Shown here: positions 12,924 through 15,426 of the stretch, piece by piece
How positions within the stretch are numbered: the first letter of the stretch is position 1
Layout of the letters: every line of letters starts with the position of its first letter
Assembly: GCA_902478985.1 (NCBI GenBank)
Contig: CABSNH010000026.1
Location: forward strand, 1 to 15,426
Reading direction: 5' to 3'
Source: an uncultured Collinsella sp.
GTDB taxonomy: Bacteria > Actinomycetota > Coriobacteriia > Coriobacteriales > Coriobacteriaceae
Length of the DNA: 15,426 nt
Notes under the pieces: generated by a model
Seen by the model: only the letters and a program-made list of their open reading frames with translations
What the model was told of the DNA's origin: nothing
The model's database searches: none
Translations under genes and position numbers: made by a program

Positions 12924-14207
12924 CTAAGCCAAAACGTCCGACAGGATCTCGATTAGGCTGTCCACGTCGGCCTCTTCGCACACGAGCGGCGGAAGGAAGC
13001 GCAGCGTATGTGCGCCTGTAGCGTTGATCACGGCACCAGCCCCCAATGCACGGGCTACAACGTCGTGTGCATCACCCGCGGCATCGTCCAGATCGCAGCC
13101 GAGCATCAGGCCGCGACCACGCACCTCTACCACATGCGGAAGCTTAGCCAGCGCCTGCTCCATATAAGCACCCACCTTGGCAGCATGCTCGGCAAAATCG
13201 CCGCGCACGAGCGCAGAGAGCGTCGCGGCGCACGCCGCGACAGCCAAGCAGCTACCGCCAAAGGTCGAGCCGTGGTCACCCGGCTTAAACACGTCGGCGA
13301 TCTCCTTCTTTGCCACCACGGCACCCATGGGCACGCCGTCGGCGATGCCCTTGGCAAGGCTCATAATGTCGGGCTCCACGCCATAGGTCTGGAATGCAAA
13401 CGGCTTGCCGGAGCGGAAGATGCCACACTGGACCTCGTCGGCGATAAGAACGGCGCCCACCTCGTGTGCCAAGTCGTGCGCCGCCGCCATAAACTCCTCG
13501 GTCATGGGGTGCACGCCGCTCTCGCCCTGAATCGGCTCGAGCATGACGGCGCAGACCTCGCTTCCCAGCTGCTTAAAGATCGAACGCAGTTCGTCGACAT
13601 CGTTGGGTGTACAGGCCACAAAGCCACCCGGCAGCGGACGGAAACTGTCCTGTAGCCAATCCTGCATGGTGGCGGCAATGGTCTCGAGCGTACGGCCGTG
13701 GAAGCCGCCACGCATGCACACGATGGTGTTGCCACCGTTGCCAGCACGCTTGGCGTACAGACGTGCGAGCTTCATCGAACCCTCGTTGGCCTCGGCACCG
13801 GAATTGGCAAAGAACGTCTCCCACACCTGCTCGCCCGCAGCCGGAGCGCCAAGTGCTGCCGCCGTGGTCTCGTCGCCGGCGGCAATCGCGTCGGCAAGCA
13901 CGCATGCACCATCCGCATCATCGTTAGCGAGTTTGGACAGCAGCGCCGCGACCTGGCCACGCTGCTCGATGTAGAAATAGTTGGAGACATGCAGGAGCTT
14001 CTTGGTCTGAGCCTCGAGCGCCGACAGCGCTGCCGGATTGCCGTGGCCCAGGCTGCACACGCCGATGCCGGCAAGAAAATCGAGGTATTCGCGACCATCG
14101 TCGCCGGTGAGCTTCATGCCGTGGCCTTCGACAAACTCGACCGGCGAGCGGCCAAAGGTGTGCATGACGTAGTGAGATTCGAGCGATTGTTGAGCAGCAA
14201 GTGACAT
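12924..14207 (-). CDS. argD: Acetylornithine aminotransferase
   Basis: A PLP-dependent class III aminotransferase making N2-acetylornithine from N-acetylglutamate semialdehyde; these enzymes often also serve lysine synthesis. The 427-residue product shows FLAGIGVCSLGH (44-55), the PLP phosphate-binding NSGAEANE (135-142), GGFHGRTLETI (167-177), EPIQGESG (224-231), DEVQCGIFRSG (257-267) and the Schiff-base Lys286 in SLAKGIADG (283-291). Relative to typical ArgD it carries an extra Ala-rich stretch of about 30 residues (95-127) just before NSGAEANE, which explains its above-average length. The ATG at 14207 has GAAAGGT about 5 nt upstream; an in-frame ATG at 14264 adds an unconvincing N-terminus. 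It lies 68 nt after argB in the same direction, with no obvious terminator between them. Confidence 0.95.
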   Translation of the reverse strand: MSLAAQQSLESHYVMHTFGRSPVEFVEGHGMKLTGDDGREYLDFLAGIGVCSLGHGNPAALSALEAQTKKLLHVSNYFYIEQRGQVAALLSKLANDDADGACVLADAIAAGDETTAAALGAPAAGEQVWETFFANSGAEANEGSMKLARLYAKRAGNGGNTIVCMRGGFHGRTLETIAATMQDWLQDSFRPLPGGFVACTPNDVDELRSIFKQLGSEVCAVMLEPIQGESGVHPMTEEFMAAAHDLAHEVGAVLIADEVQCGIFRSGKPFAFQTYGVEPDIMSLAKGIADGVPMGAVVAKKEIADVFKPGDHGSTFGGSCLAVAACAATLSALVRGDFAEHAAKVGAYMEQALAKLPHVVEVRGRGLMLGCDLDDAAGDAHDVVARALGAGAVINATGAHTLRFLPPLVCEEADVDSLIEILSDVLA

Positions 14208-14275
14208 GAGATACCTTTCGTTAAGCGCCAGGTGGCGCGGACCGTGGGCGTAATGGCGTAGCAATTTTGAGTCGG

Positions 14276-15256
14276 CTAGACCGTCTGGAGCTTCTCGACC
14301 TCGTCGAGGTTCTCGGTCAGACGCGCCGCAAACGTCGAAAGCGGATGCGGATGCGTATCGAACTCGTAGGCCGTCTCGGTGGAGTGGATCACGGTACCGA
14401 CGCCAGTATCGGTCAGCAGCTCCAGCAGCAGCGAGTGCGGCGTCGTGCCGTTGATGATGTGAGCTCGGAACACGCCAGCAGCAAGCGCATCGACGGCGGC
14501 GCGCAGTTTGGGAATCATGCCCTTGTCGACTTCTCCGCCGTAGAGCATCTCGTTGACCTCGTCGAGCGTCAGGTTGGAGATGAGCGAGTCCTTATCACTA
14601 AAGTCCTTGTACAGACCGTCGACGTCAGTCAAAAAAATCGCCTTGTGCGCATGAAGCGCCGCCGCAACGGCGCCGGCGGCGGTATCGGCATTGATGTTGA
14701 AGAAGCCGCCGTCCTCCCCCGCCGCGACGGTAGCGATTACGGGAATGTACTCGCTATCGAGCAAGCGCTCGATATAGTCGGTGTTGACGTGCGTCACTTT
14801 GCCCACGCGACCGAGTTCGGGGTCGAGCGGCTCGGCGATGAGCGTGCCGGCATCGCTGCCCGACACGCCTACGGCCAAATTACCGTGGTGGTTGATGGCA
14901 GCGACCAGCTCTTGGTTAACCTTGCCGCCCAGCACCTCGCGCACGATATCCATGGTCGCCGGCGTAGTCACGCGCTGCCCGTTCTTAAATTCGACAGGGA
15001 TGTCATAGTGGCTGAGTGCCTCGTTGATGGCTTTGCCGCCGCCATGCACGATGACGGGGCGCATGCCGATGATCTTGAGCAAAACGATGTCGCTCATCAC
15101 GTCGCGGCGCAGTTGCTCGTCGACCATGGCGGCTCCGCCATATTTGATAACGACCGTCTTGCCGGTCAGGTTTTTAATCCACGGCAGCGCTTCGAACAGC
15201 AGCTGCGCGGTTGCTTCGTTGGATTCGCTCGAACGACAGTCGCGTGCGAATTTCAT
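14276..15256 (-). CDS. argB: Acetylglutamate kinase
   Basis: Phosphorylates N-acetylglutamate in the second step of ornithine/arginine synthesis. The 326-residue product has the amino-acid-kinase motifs KYGGAAM (38-44), HGGGKAIN (71-78), VSGSDAGTL (131-139), NINADTAAGAVAAAL (187-201), TDVDGLY (210-216) and the Lys of KGMIPKL (245-251). An N-terminal helix containing ATAQLLFEALPWI (15-27) resembles the extra helix of arginine-sensitive hexameric enzymes, so end-product inhibition by arginine is likely. The C-terminus runs about 35 residues past the usual end (from about 290, HSTETAYEF). The ATG at 15256 has GACGAGG upstream; a longer in-frame reading overlaps argJ and is unlikely. It lies between argJ and argD in an arg operon. 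Confidence 0.95.
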   Translation of the reverse strand: MKFARDCRSSESNEATAQLLFEALPWIKNLTGKTVVIKYGGAAMVDEQLRRDVMSDIVLLKIIGMRPVIVHGGGKAINEALSHYDIPVEFKNGQRVTTPATMDIVREVLGGKVNQELVAAINHHGNLAVGVSGSDAGTLIAEPLDPELGRVGKVTHVNTDYIERLLDSEYIPVIATVAAGEDGGFFNINADTAAGAVAAALHAHKAIFLTDVDGLYKDFSDKDSLISNLTLDEVNEMLYGGEVDKGMIPKLRAAVDALAAGVFRAHIINGTTPHSLLLELLTDTGVGTVIHSTETAYEFDTHPHPLSTFAARLTENLDEVEKLQTV

Positions 15257-15336
15257 AATCTGCCTCGTCTTTCGTATCGTTATCACGCCGTGCTTCGCTG
15301 TCCGCAATGCGGCAAGATGCGCAGCGTGCCTGGAAT

Positions 15337-15426
15337 CTAGGAACGGTAGTCGCCGTTGATGGAGATGTACTCGTGCGTGAGGTCGCAGGTCCACACGGTC
15401 GTTGCCGCGTCGCCTGCACCCAGGTC
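15337..15426 (-). CDS. argJ: Glutamate N-acetyltransferase / amino-acid acetyltransferase ArgJ, C-terminal end only
   Basis: Only the last 29 codons are in the window, continuing beyond 15426. The translated tail TCDLTHEYISINGDYRS is the classic C-terminus of ArgJ (pattern CDL...Y..IN..Y.S/T). ArgJ recycles the acetyl group from acetylornithine to glutamate, which together with argB and argD implies the cyclic pathway. An 80-nt gap separates it from argB. Confidence 0.88.
   Translation of the reverse strand, partial: DLGAGDAATTVWTCDLTHEYISINGDYRS

Noticed and set aside
12455..12981. Several minus-strand open frames over tRNA-Val and the repeat units
   Set aside because: They read through the antisense of a tRNA, terminators and repeats, and give the low-complexity Arg/Pro-rich proteins typical of spurious calls.

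Overview
This 15.4 kb window looks like a chromosomal housekeeping segment of a GC-rich member of the Coriobacteriia (Actinomycetota), most plausibly Collinsella. That assignment is an inference. It rests on the high GC content, the order veg-ispE and murE/murI-rph-rdgB, the Lys-type MurE, and short dispersed intergenic repeats that I associate with Collinsella from memory. Nearly every protein gene lies on the minus strand, so transcription runs from high to low coordinates. The exceptions are asnB and a tRNA-Val gene on the plus strand.

Layout from right to left (minus-strand transcription order). Positions 15426-12924 hold the end of argJ, then argB and argD, which are ornithine/arginine biosynthesis genes. 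Positions 12923-12409 hold tRNA-Val with its terminator, followed by a partial duplication of the tRNA 3' end plus terminator and a hairpin-rich spacer. Plus-strand asnB (10540-12408) is preceded by a long leader with an intrinsic terminator and a second hairpin. Divergent from it is a minus-strand cell-wall and nucleic-acid quality cluster: murE, a HAD phosphatase, murI, rph, rdgB and dtd (10140-4728). A structured repeat element (about 4545-4727) follows the dtd stop codon. Next comes veg-ispE (4421-3226) with its own promoter, then single-gene units: tRNA-Pro(CGG), tatA, greA and lysS. Most of these are separated by intrinsic terminators. A second copy of the core of the repeat element follows the lysS stop codon.

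Functionally, the window supplies peptidoglycan precursor synthesis (MurE, and MurI for D-glutamate), isoprenoid precursor synthesis (IspE, which also feeds the undecaprenyl carrier), Tat export, RNA 3' processing (RNase PH), nucleotide-pool and D-aminoacyl-tRNA clean-up (RdgB, Dtd), transcript elongation (GreA), and lysine, asparagine and ornithine/arginine metabolism. The MurE sequence carries the acidic 'DDP' signature of lysine/ornithine-type ligases, not the DNPR signature of diaminopimelate ligases.

I found no phage, CRISPR, toxin-antitoxin, defence or biosynthetic system. The observations most worth a second look are non-coding: the paired dispersed repeat, the tRNA-Val 3'-end duplication, the asnB and lysS leaders that look like attenuators, and the inverted repeat inside the tatA promoter. 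Two domain-level oddities also stand out: LysRS with an added C-terminal tRNA-binding domain, and ArgD with an internal insertion. All comparisons are from memory and from reading the sequence, with no searches run.
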